Source of the DNA: Carbonactinospora thermoautotrophica
GTDB lineage: Bacteria > Actinomycetota > Actinomycetes > Streptomycetales > Carbonactinosporaceae
Direction: 5' to 3'
Assembly (NCBI RefSeq): GCF_001543895.1
Contig: NZ_JYIJ01000018.1
Span: 434,001-498,000, forward strand
DNA: 64,000 bases
Shown here: positions 27,448-36,353 of the stretch, piece after piece
Numbering within the stretch: position 1 is the first letter of the stretch
Layout: each line of letters begins with the position of its first letter
The notes under the pieces: generated by a model
What the model was told of the DNA's origin: nothing
Database searches by the model: none
The model's input: only the letters and a program-made list of their open reading frames with translations
Program-made: the position numbers and the translations under genes

Positions 27448-28269
27448 ATGGGCCTCATGATCGGCACGGCGCCGTTCGGGGAACGGCCGGGCGGCGTGTT
27501 CAACGCCCAGTTCGGCGTGCCCCGGCACCTGCTGTATTTCGAGGACTGCCCGCGCCGGGTACGGGCCGTCTTCGCCGGGGAGACCGTCGCCGACAGCCGC
27601 CGCGTCAAGCTGCTGCACGAGACCGGGCTGACCCCGGTCTACTACTTCCCGATCGAGGACGTACGGACCGACCTGCTGGTGCCCAGCCAGCTGCGTACGC
27701 GCTGCCCGGTCAAGGGCGAGGCCTCGTACTGGTCGGTGGTCGTCGGCGACCGGACCGCGCCGGACGCGGTGTGGGCGTATGAGCAGCCGCTGGAGTCGGC
27801 CGCGTGGCTCGCCGGATACGTGGCCTTCTACTGGGACCGGATGGACGCCTGGTACGAGGAGGACGAGCAGGTCTTCGGCCACCCGCGCGACCCGTACCAC
27901 CGGGTGGACGTGCGGGCCAGTTCCCGGCACGTGCGGGTGCTGCTGCTCGGCCAGGTGGTGGCCGAGTCCAGGCGGCCGAAGCTGCTGTTCGAGACCGGGC
28001 TGCCACCCCGGTACTACCTGCCCGCCGAGGACGTGTGCACGGACCTGCTGGAGCCCACCGACCAGATCACCCGCTGCCCGTACAAGGGTGAGGCCCGGTA
28101 CTGGTCGGTGCGCGTCGACGGCACGGTCGTGCCGAACCTGGTGTGGTCGTACCCGAAGCCGTACCCGGAGGCGGCGGACGTCGCCGGGCTGTTCTGCTTC
28201 CTCAACGAGCGGGTCGACCTGGAGGTGGACGGCGAGCTCCAGGAGCGCCCGGTCACGCGGTGGAGCTGA
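27448..28269 (+). CDS. Protein with two DUF427 domains
   Basis: The 273-residue protein contains two similar DUF427 modules, marked by paired motifs KLLHETGLTPVYYFPIEDV and KLLFETGLPPRYYLPAEDV, each followed by TDLL, then C-P-x-K-G-E-A-x-Y-W-S-V. DUF427 is a small beta-rich fold of unknown function common in actinobacteria. The ATG at 27448 follows GGGAGG at a long spacing; GTG 27436 or ATG 27457 could be used instead. It is convergent with the polyprenyl synthase gene. Confidence 0.82.
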   Translation: MGLMIGTAPFGERPGGVFNAQFGVPRHLLYFEDCPRRVRAVFAGETVADSRRVKLLHETGLTPVYYFPIEDVRTDLLVPSQLRTRCPVKGEASYWSVVVGDRTAPDAVWAYEQPLESAAWLAGYVAFYWDRMDAWYEEDEQVFGHPRDPYHRVDVRASSRHVRVLLLGQVVAESRRPKLLFETGLPPRYYLPAEDVCTDLLEPTDQITRCPYKGEARYWSVRVDGTVVPNLVWSYPKPYPEAADVAGLFCFLNERVDLEVDGELQERPVTRWS

Positions 28270-28272
28270 ACG

Positions 28273-29358
28273 TCAGCCGCGCCGCCGGGTCGCGGCCACG
28301 GCGAGGTCCGCGAGGACCCGCTTGGCCGGGGCGGTGACCGCGCTCGCCTCCAGGGCGCCCAGCGCCTCGTCGGTGAGCTGCTGGATCATCGTCTCGACCT
28401 CGGCCACCGCGCCGGTCTCCTCGATCACCTGGCGCAGCCGGGCCACGCCGTCCGCGTCCAGGCCGGGGTCGCCCAGCAGGGAGCGGACGACCTCGGCCTG
28501 CGCCGGGGTGGCACGTTCCAGGGTCATGGCGATGAGCACCGTGCGCTTGCCCTCCCGCAGGTCGTCACCGGCGGGCTTGCCGGTCTCGCCCGGGTCGCCG
28601 AACACCCCGAGCAGGTCGTCGCGGAGCTGGAACGCCTCGCCGAGCGGCAGCCCGTACGCGGAGTATGCCCGCAGCAGGTCCTCACCGGCCCCGGCCAGCT
28701 TCGCGCCCACGTGGAGGGGGCGCTCGATCGTGTACTTGGCGCTTTTGAACCGGATCACGCGGCGCGCCCGCTCCACCGACTCCCCGGCCATGGCTTGTTC
28801 CAGCACGTCCAGGTACTGGCCGGCCATCACCTCGGTGCGCATCAGGTCGAACAGCGGCTTGGCCTGACGGATCGCCGCCTCGGGTAGGCCCGAGCCGGCG
28901 AACATCTCGTCTGACCAGGACAGGCACATGTCGCCGAGCAGGATCGCCGCGGCCGCGCCGAAGCCCTCGGCGGAGCCGGTCCAGCCCTGCTCACGGTGGA
29001 GGGCCTCGAACCGGCGGTGGATCGACGGCAGCCCGCGGCGGGTGTCGGAGCCGTCCATCAGGTCGTCGTGGATGAGCGCGCACGCCTGGAGCAGTTCCAG
29101 CGACGTGGCGGCGACCACGATCTCGTCGCAGTCGGCGCCGCCCGCGCCCCGCCAGCCCCAGTAGCAGAACGCCGGACGCAGCCGCTTGCCGCCGTCGAGC
29201 AGGAAGTCCCGCAGCGCGTGCGCGACCGGGGCGAGGGCGTCCCCGACGCCCGCCAGCACGCCGGTCTGGACGTCCAGGAACGCCTCCAGGGCCTTGTTCA
29301 CACGCGCGCGCAGGTCCGCGTCCTCGAGGGGCGACCGGGGCGGGGGACTGGATCTCAC
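28273..29358 (-). CDS. Polyprenyl diphosphate synthase
   Basis: The 361-residue all-helical trans-prenyltransferase has the first Asp-rich motif DDLMD (in LIHDDLMDGSDTRRG), GKRLRP for IPP binding and the second motif FQLRDDLLGVFGD. It elongates allylic diphosphates with IPP, probably to geranylgeranyl or longer chains for quinones, carotenoids or lipid carriers. GGGAGA precedes the GTG start at 29358. Confidence 0.92.
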   Translation of the reverse strand: MRSSPPPRSPLEDADLRARVNKALEAFLDVQTGVLAGVGDALAPVAHALRDFLLDGGKRLRPAFCYWGWRGAGGADCDEIVVAATSLELLQACALIHDDLMDGSDTRRGLPSIHRRFEALHREQGWTGSAEGFGAAAAILLGDMCLSWSDEMFAGSGLPEAAIRQAKPLFDLMRTEVMAGQYLDVLEQAMAGESVERARRVIRFKSAKYTIERPLHVGAKLAGAGEDLLRAYSAYGLPLGEAFQLRDDLLGVFGDPGETGKPAGDDLREGKRTVLIAMTLERATPAQAEVVRSLLGDPGLDADGVARLRQVIEETGAVAEVETMIQQLTDEALGALEASAVTAPAKRVLADLAVAATRRRG

Positions 29359-29739
29359 ACGGCTCTCCCAGAGAACGATGTTCTGCCTCGAGCCTATCCT
29401 CGAGGTCGGGCGCGGGCCGTGTGAGGTGCGGGGTGCGCCGCCCCGGGGCTCGGGAACACCTTCCGGACGCCGGAGGCGGTCCTTATCCCGTTCGCTCCGG
29501 CCCAGCTGGTCCGATCGACCGGTCGCGGTTACTCTTAGTTAGTTGAGTTCAAGATCGATCCACTGGCATGGAATAGCGTATTTGCGACGAAATACTTTGT
29601 GAAGTGAATGCAAGGATCGACGATTTGCTGGCTTTGGCACCGCTTTCTGGCACGCCGTGAAACGGCGTGAGTGCGCTGAGTTCTCTTTATGGGCAAGGCA
29701 CCGTCTGTCACCCGCGCGCCACGGAGAAGGGGGACCGTC
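29359..29739 (+). promoter_or_regulatory. Intergenic promoter region of the XRE regulator gene
   Basis: The 380-bp divergent region is AT-richer from about 29530 to 29690 (for example TTAGTTAGTTGAGTTCAAGA and GAAATACTTTGTGAAGTGAA). Both divergent promoters probably lie here. No single -35/-10 pair is convincing. AGAAGGGGGA at 29724-29733 is the ribosome site of the regulator. Confidence 0.35.
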
Positions 29740-31083
29740 ATGGCGGGGCATGCGGGTCGGGGCACCGCGCCGGTCGCCAACAGGACCCTGCGGTCGCTGC
29801 GCGAACGTCGGAACCTGACCCAGCAGGAGTTCGCCGAGGCCATTCGGAAGAAGGCCGCGGACATGGGACTCAACCTTGGCTGTGACGAGAAGCGCGTGAG
29901 CCGCTGGGAACGTGGCGAGGTCACGTGGCCGAGCGCCGCGTACCGACGGGTCCTCATGGCCTTGTTGGAAATGCCCGTCGAAGAGATGGGTTTTATTCCG
30001 CCCTGGCGGGAAACCACCGCGCAAAGCCGGTTGAACGGCGCGTCGGAGGCCGCTGTCGAGGCAGCGGGCGATGATGACCCGGTGAAGCGCCGCGAACTCC
30101 TGCGTGTCTCAGCGCTTCTCACCGCGTCGGATTCGACGTGGCCGGACGGTTCAGCGGCAGCGGAATCCTCCGGCCTGCGCGTGCGGATGAGCGACGTCGA
30201 GCGCGTGCGCGCCACGACGAGGACTTTCGACGAGCTGGACCACAAATACGGCGGTGGCGAGGTACGGGCGAGCGTCGTGCAGTACCTCAACGGCACCGTG
30301 GTGCCGATGCTGCACGGCAGCTACCCCGAAGACGTGGAACGTGAGCTGTTCAACGCCGCCGCGGTGCTCACCGAGCTCGTGGGCTGGATGAGCTACGACA
30401 CCGGCGACCACCGAGCGGCCCGCCACTACTTCGAGCGGGCGCTCGACCTGTGCGACGCCGTGCAGGACCGGGCCTACGCCGGGTTCGTGCTCGCCAGCAT
30501 GAGCCACCAGGCGTTGTACCTGGGGCACGGCCGGGAGGCCGTCGAGCTGGCGCGTTCCGCGCAGCACCGGGCCGCAGGCGCCGCGCCGGCCCTGGTGGCG
30601 GCCGAGTGCCACGTGATGGAGGCACGCGGGCACGCGCTGATCGGCGATTACCGCTCGTGCGTGGACGCGCTGCGCAAGGCGACCCAGGCGTTCGAGAGCG
30701 CCGACCCGGCGTGCCGGCCGCAGTGGATGGGCACGTTCGACGAGACCGTGTTCGCTACCCAGGTGGGCACCTGTTTTCGTGACCTGCGGCGTCCGCGGGA
30801 GGCGCTGCGGTTCATGGAACAGGCGGTCGCCAAGCACCACCCCGCGCAGACCCGGCGTCGGGTGTACGGCAACGTCGTGCTCGCCACGATCGCCGTGCAG
30901 CAGGGCGAGCTGGACACCGCGTGCGCGCTCGGGGTGGAGGCGACACAACTGGCGTCCAGGATCGCGTCGCGGCGGAGCGTCGAGCACGTGCGCGACCTGG
31001 TGTACCAGTTGTCGCCGTACCAGCACACCCGCTACGTCCGCGAGTTCATCGAACAGGCCCGCGGACTGGTCGGCGTCGCTTGA
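29740..31083 (+). CDS. XRE-family regulator with TPR-like C-terminus
   Basis: The 447-residue protein has an N-terminal Cro/C1-type helix-turn-helix (about 15-75, TLRSLRERRNLTQQEFAEAI, RVSRWERGEVTWPS). A long helical region of TPR-like repeats (about 150-445) includes FNAAAVLTELVGWMSYDTGD and YFERALDLCDAVQD. This layout is common among actinobacterial regulators of development and secondary metabolism; the ligand or target is unknown. The ATG at 29740 has AGAAGGGGGA upstream; a longer in-frame ATG at 29689 lacks one. Confidence 0.85.
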   Translation: MAGHAGRGTAPVANRTLRSLRERRNLTQQEFAEAIRKKAADMGLNLGCDEKRVSRWERGEVTWPSAAYRRVLMALLEMPVEEMGFIPPWRETTAQSRLNGASEAAVEAAGDDDPVKRRELLRVSALLTASDSTWPDGSAAAESSGLRVRMSDVERVRATTRTFDELDHKYGGGEVRASVVQYLNGTVVPMLHGSYPEDVERELFNAAAVLTELVGWMSYDTGDHRAARHYFERALDLCDAVQDRAYAGFVLASMSHQALYLGHGREAVELARSAQHRAAGAAPALVAAECHVMEARGHALIGDYRSCVDALRKATQAFESADPACRPQWMGTFDETVFATQVGTCFRDLRRPREALRFMEQAVAKHHPAQTRRRVYGNVVLATIAVQQGELDTACALGVEATQLASRIASRRSVEHVRDLVYQLSPYQHTRYVREFIEQARGLVGVA

Positions 31084-31163
31084 GCGTTTTCTTCCGCCAT
31101 GCCCCACCCGCTGCCATGGGCGGGGCGCGGTCCTTTTCTCGGGTTCTTTTCTCCGGATTCATT

Positions 31164-31236
31164 TTGACATGGCCGGAGTTATTCTAATCATGTTGGTTGA
31201 CCGGGTTGGTCAGCCAACCGGGTTGGTCAGCCAACC
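31164..31236 (+). promoter_or_regulatory. Promoter with tandem operator-like repeats before the SPW gene
   Basis: A -35-like TTGACA (31164-31169) is followed by ATTCTAATCATG with no perfect -10. Directly after it, two copies of a 17-bp direct repeat CCGGGTTGGTCAGCCAA lie at 31201-31217 and 31218-31234. Each carries the inverted repeat GGTTGG-TCAG-CCAACC (31204-31219, 31221-31236), with a half-site GGTTGACC just before. The arrangement suggests binding of a repressor dimer at adjacent sites. Confidence 0.5.
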
Positions 31237-31276
31237 AGTGGCTGTCGCGGTTCCTACCTCACGGAGGTGAGGGAGC

Positions 31277-31630
31277 ATGAAGCCCTGGACTCGCTGGCAG
31301 GACTGGGTAGCCCTCGTCGTTGGTGTCTACGCTCTGCTGTCGCCCATCTGGACCGAGACCAACACCGGCGCCATGTGGGCGCTCATCATCCTGGGCGCGG
31401 TGCTCGCTCTGGTCTCCCTCTGGTCCTTGGCGCAGCCGGGGATGGTGGCGGCCGAGTGGGCGCACGCCCTCGTCGGGTTGGTCCTGTTCCTGTCGCCGTG
31501 GCTGTTCGGGTACGCGGACATGACAGGCGCTGCCTGGACCTCCTGGATCGCGGGCGCGATCGCGCTCATCACCGGTCTGCTCGCGGTGCCCCAGAGCAAC
31601 TCCGCGCACCGGGCTGCCATGCAGCACTGA
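31277..31630 (+). CDS. SPW-repeat membrane protein
   Basis: The 117-residue integral membrane protein has four helices and two SPW signatures (LLSPIWTETNTG and FLSPWLFGYAD), each starting a two-helix repeat. The function of the family is unknown. GGAGGTGAGGGA precedes the ATG. Tandem operator-like repeats upstream suggest tight regulation. Confidence 0.88.
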   Translation: MKPWTRWQDWVALVVGVYALLSPIWTETNTGAMWALIILGAVLALVSLWSLAQPGMVAAEWAHALVGLVLFLSPWLFGYADMTGAAWTSWIAGAIALITGLLAVPQSNSAHRAAMQH

Positions 31631-31681
31631 GAGCAGCGCCGGGCGCGTCCCTGGACTGACGCCACCCCCGACGCCATCCCA

Positions 31682-31716
31682 GGTGCGGGAAGGTCCACCA
31701 GCGGCCTTCCCGCACC
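31682..31716 (+). terminator. Hairpin after the SPW gene
   Basis: GGTGCGGGAAGG (31682-31693) pairs perfectly with CCTTCCCGCACC (31705-31716) across an 11-base loop, 51 bp past the stop of the SPW gene. No U-tract follows. Confidence 0.5.
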
Positions 31717-32277
31717 CGCTGTGGGGACGATCAGGGAACGAAGGCGCCGAAGCCGACTCCATGCCCGTGCCCGAAGCCGAAACGGCCGGCCCGGGATCGG
31801 TCGCTGGGTTTTCACCCGCTCGTCTTCATCCGTCCTCATCGAGCGGACAGCGGTCTGCCAGCCCAGGTCATCGCGGTTTTCGCGAGTTCCCGGGCGGTTG
31901 AGCGCGGCACGGGAGCCGTGCCCGGCGATGCTCCAGCCCATGCGGAGGGCGCGATCCGAGTGGGATCGCGCCCTGTGCCGCTGTACTCCGAGATGATGGG
32001 AGGGGTAGCCATGGAGTGGGTACCGGTCGCGTGCCGCCCTTCCCGAACCCGACTCTCCCAGGTCGGCCCGGCGGTTCTCCACAAAACCCCGCCGGTTTCC
32101 CCCGATCGGCCCTGAACAGTCACCTGACCGGCCCAGCGGTGGCAGCGCCGTGAGACAGCCCGGTGAGACAGGGCACGAGCGGCGGATGCCGAGCTGCGGG
32201 GGCAGCCGCCGGTGTGCCACCGGTCCGTGATGCGGGACGGGCTGCGGCGTGGTCAGCATGGTCGCTAACCTGGCTGC
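31717..32277. other. Intergenic region before metF, no gene seen
   Basis: About 560 bp have no recognisable gene. A 12-bp perfect hairpin AGGGCGCGATCC / GGATCGCGCCCT with a 5-base loop lies at 31946-31974 and may terminate transcription on either strand. The metF promoter should lie near 32245-32277, where TAACCT is found six bases before the metF ATG. Confidence 0.35.
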
Positions 32278-33219
32278 ATGGCTCTCGGTGTCCCCAGCGT
32301 CCGCCCGGACCGGGCGGCGACCATCCGTGAGCTGCTCGCGGGCGGCAGCCGTTCGTACTCCTTCGAGTTCTTCCCGCCAAAGACCGACGTGGGGGAACGG
32401 CAGCTGTGGCAGGCGATCCGCCGCCTGGAGCCGTTGCGCCCCACCTTCGTGTCGGTCACCTACGGCGCCGGCGGCTCCACCCGCGACCGCACGGTCCGGA
32501 TCACCGAGCGCATCGCCTCGGAAACCACGCTCACCCCGGTCGGCCACCTGACCGCGGTCAACCACTCCGTCGCCGAACTGCGCCACGTCATCGGCTCGTA
32601 CGCCGCCGCCGGCGTCCGCAACGTGCTCGCGTTGCGCGGTGACCCGCCCGGCGACCCGCAGGGCGAATGGAGGCCGCACCCTGAGGGGCTCAGGTACGCC
32701 GAGGAGCTGGTCCGGCTGATCCGCGAGTCCGGCGACTTCTGCGTGGGGGTCGCGGCCTTCCCGGAGAAGCACCCGCGGTCGCCGGACTGGGAGACCGACA
32801 TCAAGTACTTCGTCCGCAAGTGCCGGGCGGGCGCCGACTTCGCGATCACCCAGCTGTTCTTCTACGCCGAGGACTACCTGCGGCTGCGCGACCGGGTCGC
32901 CGCCGCCGGGTGTGACGTGCCGATCCTGCCGGGCATCATGCCGATCACCAACGTCCGGCAGATCGAGCGCATCGCCGTCCTGTCCGGCGCCCAGTTCCCG
33001 CCCGAGCTGGCCGAGCGCCTGCACGCCGTCGAGGACGACCCGGCCGCGGTTCGCGCCATCGGCGTGGAGTTCGCCTCGGCGCTGTGCGAGCGCCTGCTCG
33101 CCGAGGGCGCGCCCGGGCTGCACTTCTACACGCTCAACAGGTCCACGGCGACGCTGGAGATCTACGAGGCCCTGGGCCTGCGGGACCGCGGAAACGCGGC
33201 CGAGCGCCGGCCGGCCTGA
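32278..33219 (+). CDS. metF: 5,10-methylenetetrahydrofolate reductase
   Basis: The 313-residue FAD TIM-barrel enzyme reduces methylene-THF to methyl-THF for methionine synthesis. Motifs include [75 protein letters not shown] and PGIMPITN. The ATG has no ribosome binding site, but TAACCT (32266-32271) ends six bases before it, fitting a leaderless mRNA. Confidence 0.95.
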   Translation: MALGVPSVRPDRAATIRELLAGGSRSYSFEFFPPKTDVGERQLWQAIRRLEPLRPTFVSVTYGAGGSTRDRTVRITERIASETTLTPVGHLTAVNHSVAELRHVIGSYAAAGVRNVLALRGDPPGDPQGEWRPHPEGLRYAEELVRLIRESGDFCVGVAAFPEKHPRSPDWETDIKYFVRKCRAGADFAITQLFFYAEDYLRLRDRVAAAGCDVPILPGIMPITNVRQIERIAVLSGAQFPPELAERLHAVEDDPAAVRAIGVEFASALCERLLAEGAPGLHFYTLNRSTATLEIYEALGLRDRGNAAERRPA

Positions 33220-33268
33220 ATTCGGGTCGCCTTCCGCATCTCGCGCCCTCGCTCGGTAGGGTGCTCGC

Positions 33269-33892
33269 GTGGACACCGGAGTCACCGTGACCGGGATCGG
33301 CACCGCCGCCGCCCCGCCCGACGTGATGCATCTGGAACTGGCCGCTGAGGCCGAGGCCAGCGGTGTGCAGGACGCTCTCGGCCAGGCGTCGGCGGCGCTG
33401 GAGCGGATGCGTCGGGCCCTCCTGGACCAGGGCGTGGACGCCGCCGACACGGGCTCGGGCCCGATCGGGATCAACCCCCGGTACGACCAGAACTCGCGCG
33501 TCTACGGGTACGTCGCCGAGCTGCGCCTGCGGGTCATGCTGCGCGACCTCGCGACCGCCGGCCCGGTCCTGAGCGCCGCCGTCACCGCCGGAGGCGACGC
33601 GGCCCGGGTGTACGGCATGTCGCTGGAGCACTCCGACCCCGTCGAGCTGCTGCGCCGGGCTCGCGAAGCCGCCTGGAAGGACGCACACGCCCGCGCCGTC
33701 CAGTACGCCCGGCTCGCCGGCCGCGAGCTCGGGGACCTCGTCGCCGTCACCGAGTCCTCGGACGGCTCCCAGCCCGTCCCGCGCACGGCCTTCCTCGCCG
33801 GATTCTCCGGCGAGGCCGTGGCCTCCGTCCCCGTCGAGCCCGGCACCAGCACCGTCACCGTGCGGGTCACGGCCCGCTGGGAACTGCGCTGA
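33269..33892 (+). CDS. SIMPL-domain (DUF541) protein
   Basis: The 207-residue protein is a single SIMPL domain (VTGIGTAAAPPDVMHLELAAEAE at the start; a central NPRYDQNSRVYGYVAELRLRV; a C-terminal GTSTVTVRVTARWELR). These periplasmic or cytoplasmic proteins have no settled function. No signal peptide is visible. The GTG start is preceded by TAGGGT at six bases and no ribosome site, again suggesting a leaderless mRNA. Confidence 0.85.
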   Translation: MDTGVTVTGIGTAAAPPDVMHLELAAEAEASGVQDALGQASAALERMRRALLDQGVDAADTGSGPIGINPRYDQNSRVYGYVAELRLRVMLRDLATAGPVLSAAVTAGGDAARVYGMSLEHSDPVELLRRAREAAWKDAHARAVQYARLAGRELGDLVAVTESSDGSQPVPRTAFLAGFSGEAVASVPVEPGTSTVTVRVTARWELR

Positions 33893-33908
33893 CCGGATTC
33901 GACCGGCG

Positions 33909-34010
33909 TCAGGCGCCGATCAGTTCGGCGACGAGGGCGGCCGGCATGGTCCCGCCCGGCTGGACAGACCGGCCGACCAGGTACAGAGCGGGGATCGGCC
34001 GGCGGCGGAA
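33909..34010 (-). pseudogene. C-terminal remnant of a CrtI-like FAD oxidoreductase
   Basis: About 32 codons on the minus strand read ...PALYLVGRSVQPGGTMPAAL and end in LVAELIGA-stop. This resembles the C-terminal FAD-binding motif (L-Y-L-V-G-x-S-x-H-P-G-G-G) of phytoene-desaturase-like amine oxidoreductases. The upstream part is not recognisable and the frame degenerates into Arg-rich sequence, so it looks like the tail of a deleted gene. The match is short. Confidence 0.35.
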
Positions 34011-34494
34011 CGCCAGCCGTGCCGCACACCGCGCCCTCGGCAGAATCGCCCGTGCCAGCTCCCGGTACGTCAAGGACGCCGCACCTTGCCGGCCGCGCGA
34101 CTTGCCCGAACGCGTTCGCCCGGACCGGCCGTCGGGCGTCCGCGCCCCGGACCTGGGAAGGCGGTGACCGGTGCCGACTGGACGCCCCGCGCGCCGGGCG
34201 CAGGCAGCCGCGCGGATGGCACGCGGCCGGTTCAACCTTTCAGGGGAAAGATCGAATCCTTTCGGGTGAATTCAGGGGGAGGAACGACGCCCGACTGTGG
34301 GACGGCGAGTTTCCCGAGATTGTTGCCACGGAAGGAATTCCGAAGGCTTCGCTCATTTCGCGTAAAGATCTCAAGTGTTTCCCTGCCGTGGCCGATGCTT
34401 TACCAGACGAATCGGGCGTCTATAGGCGATAACTTCACCATGTCCGGGAACCCCGGATGTGGGGCTTCCACGCAGCTGTCCGAAAGGAGACCCC
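34011..34494. other. Intergenic region before the SSI-like gene
   Basis: No gene is recognised. The section 34225-34440 is less GC-rich (for example TTCAACCTTTCAGGGGAAAG and GCGTAAAGATCTCAAGTG) and probably holds the promoter of the secreted inhibitor gene; no clear hexamers could be assigned. Confidence 0.25.
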
Positions 34495-34905
34495 ATGCGC
34501 GTCGTGCGTGTGACGATGGCTGCCGCTTTGGCCGTCGTCGGCACGAGCCCGGTCGCGGTGGCCCAGCCCTCTGACCTGACGACTCTGGTGATCACTTACC
34601 GGGAGGACCGGGACGCGCGTGCTTATCGGTGGACCCTCAACTGTGACCCGGTTGTGGGATCCCATCCAGAGCCCGCGCGGGCTTGTGGCACACTTAGGGA
34701 ACTGGTAGCGCAAGGCGTGAACCCGTTCGCGCCCGTCCCACGGGACACGGTCTGCACCTTCGTCTACGGCGGTCCCCAGACCGCAACCGTCACCGGGTTC
34801 TGGAATGGAAGGTCGGTAGACGCTAACTTCAATCGCGTAGGTGGATGCGAGATCGCGCGGTGGGACGCGATCGCGCCGGTGATCGACCCGCTCCACGCCG
34901 AGTGA
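34495..34905 (+). CDS. Secreted subtilisin-inhibitor-like (SSI) protein
   Basis: The 136-residue precursor has a signal peptide (MRVVRVTMAAALAVVGTSP, cleavage after AVA at residue 23). The mature SSI fold follows: four Cys at 50, 64, 87 and 118 fit the two family disulfides, and LNCDPVVGSHPEPARAC and VTGFWNGRSVDANFNR are typical. By position, the reactive-site P1 residue is Phe89 (C-T-F-V-Y) where Streptomyces SSI has Met73, which suggests subtilisin/chymotrypsin-type targets. AAAGGAGA precedes the ATG. It has its own terminator. Confidence 0.9.
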   Translation: MRVVRVTMAAALAVVGTSPVAVAQPSDLTTLVITYREDRDARAYRWTLNCDPVVGSHPEPARACGTLRELVAQGVNPFAPVPRDTVCTFVYGGPQTATVTGFWNGRSVDANFNRVGGCEIARWDAIAPVIDPLHAE

Positions 34906-34960
34906 GAGCGGGGTCGCGACCCTGAGAACCTAGCCAGGGGAGGTTTTCAGAGGTCGTCCG

Positions 34961-35006
34961 AAGGCCGGGTCCGAGGCCAGGGGCGGACCCGGCCTTCTTC
35001 TTTTTT
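34961..35006 (+). terminator. Rho-independent terminator after the SSI-like gene
   Basis: AAGGCCGGGTCCG (34961-34973) pairs perfectly with CGGACCCGGCCTT (34984-34996), followed by CTTCTTTTTTCTTC. This is the most canonical terminator in the window, stem plus U-tract, 55 bp past the stop. Confidence 0.92.
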
Positions 35007-35523
35007 CTTCACACTTCCACGCCGGTTTCCGAGCCGGCCCGTCAGCGAGCGACCGCCGCCGACCGGACCGGGATCGGCTACCGTGCTTGCCTGCCGACGG
35101 GAACGCGCATTGAGCACGAATACCCAGATCGGCTTGAGTAGCTCGATTGAGTAGCGGCACGGATGGCAGCGGCCCGCCTGGCCGGCACAGTGGTGGGCAT
35201 CGGGGCGACGAGACCGGCCGGGAGTGGCGGCCGGCGGCCGGGCCTCGGGGCTGGCTGCCAGCGCGGCACAGGGTGGTCGTGCCACGGACCGCCGGTGGTG
35301 GTTCGCCGAGACCGCCGACACGGGGCGGCGGAGCGGCGACACCGGAGCCGCATGGTCGGCGACCAGACACCGGCGTACGCCCGGGAGGCGTGACAGGCGC
35401 CCACGCCTACGCCTCCCGGGTCTCCCGCCCCGGTGCGGCGGCGATCCGGCGGGCGCGGTGGAGGCGCCGGACGGCCACCGCCCGGAGCGGCGACGCCGGA
35501 TCGTGGCGGAGCGTCGGCGGCGG
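35007..35523. other. Intergenic region before the ArsC-like gene, with hairpin
   Basis: About 500 bp have no recognisable gene. A 12-bp perfect stem CCCGGGAGGCGT (35380-35391) / ACGCCTCCCGGG (35409-35420) could terminate the minus-strand YbaK/ArsC-like operon that ends at 35524. Confidence 0.35.
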
Positions 35524-35883
35524 TTACTCCGGCAGGACGGAGCGCACCGACTCCTCGCTGCGGCCGACCACCGCCCGGCCGTCGTCCGCGGTGATGATCG
35601 GGCGCTGGATGAGGATGGGGTGTTCGGTGAGCGTCTTGATCCAGCGCTCCCGAGCAGCCGTGTCCCGGGGCCAGCCGGCGAGCCCCAGTTCGGCGGCGAC
35701 CGGCTCCTTCAGCCGGGCGATGTCCCAGGGCTCCAGCCCCAGACGGTCGAGGACCTCGGCCAGTTCCTCGGCGGTCGGCGGCTCTTCCAGGTATCGGCGC
35801 ACCGTGTACTCCACGCCCGCCTCGTCGAGCAGCTTCGTGGCGGCACGGCACTTGCTGCACTGCGGGTTGATCCAGATCTCCAT
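35524..35883 (-). CDS. ArsC/Spx-like thioredoxin-fold protein
   Basis: The 119-residue protein belongs to the ArsC/Spx/YffB family: MEIWINPQCSKCRAATKLLD carries a C-S-K-C pair, and PILIQRPIITADDGRAVVGR is the conserved C-terminal substrate section. It may be a glutaredoxin-linked arsenate reductase or, as often in actinobacteria, a reductase of unknown substrate; no ars genes are near. It starts two bases after the YbaK-like stop. Confidence 0.85.
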   Translation of the reverse strand: MEIWINPQCSKCRAATKLLDEAGVEYTVRRYLEEPPTAEELAEVLDRLGLEPWDIARLKEPVAAELGLAGWPRDTAARERWIKTLTEHPILIQRPIITADDGRAVVGRSEESVRSVLPE

Positions 35884-35885
35884 GC

Positions 35886-36353
35886 TCAGTCTCCGACCTC
35901 CGCCGGGGTACCGCCCGTGATCCGGGCCAGTTCGTCGAATGTGGTCGGGAAGACCGCGTACGGATGCCCGGCGGCCGCCCAGACCTCGTCGTATCGCTTC
36001 AGCGCGACGTCGATCAGCGTACGCAGCGGCTTGGGGTGACCCAACGGTGCGACGCCGCCGATCGGGAAGCCGGTGTGTTCGCGGACGAATTCGGGGTCGG
36101 CCCGCTTGACCTCGGTGAACCCGTGATCGGCCGCGACCCGTGCGGTGTCCACCTGGTGCCCGCCGCTGGTCAGGATCAGCAACGGCTCGCCGTCCGCCTC
36201 GAAGACCAGGCTCTTGACGATCGCCCCCACCTCGCAGCCGAGCTGGGCCGCGGCCTCCGCGGCCGTCCGGGCGGATCCATCCAGTTCCTTGACCTGGCCG
36301 CGGGCGCCCGCCTCGGCGAGCGCCTTGGCCACACGTTCCACGTTGGGGTGCAT
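35886..36353 (-). CDS. YbaK/EbsC-type aminoacyl-tRNA deacylase
   Basis: The 155-residue YbaK/ProX-fold protein has IVKSLVFEADGEPLLILTSGGHQVD, and the GFPIGGVAPLGHPKPLRTLID loop typical of the family. Relatives hydrolyse mischarged Cys- or Ala-tRNA(Pro). It is the first gene of a two-gene operon with the ArsC-like protein. Its exact editing substrate cannot be told. Confidence 0.88.
   Translation of the reverse strand: MHPNVERVAKALAEAGARGQVKELDGSARTAAEAAAQLGCEVGAIVKSLVFEADGEPLLILTSGGHQVDTARVAADHGFTEVKRADPEFVREHTGFPIGGVAPLGHPKPLRTLIDVALKRYDEVWAAAGHPYAVFPTTFDELARITGGTPAEVGD

Noticed and set aside
35524-35883. Arsenate reductase as a firm function.
   Set aside because: Only the fold and the C-x2-C pair are seen. 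No arsenic-resistance genes are nearby, and many ArsC-like actinobacterial proteins have no proven arsenate activity.
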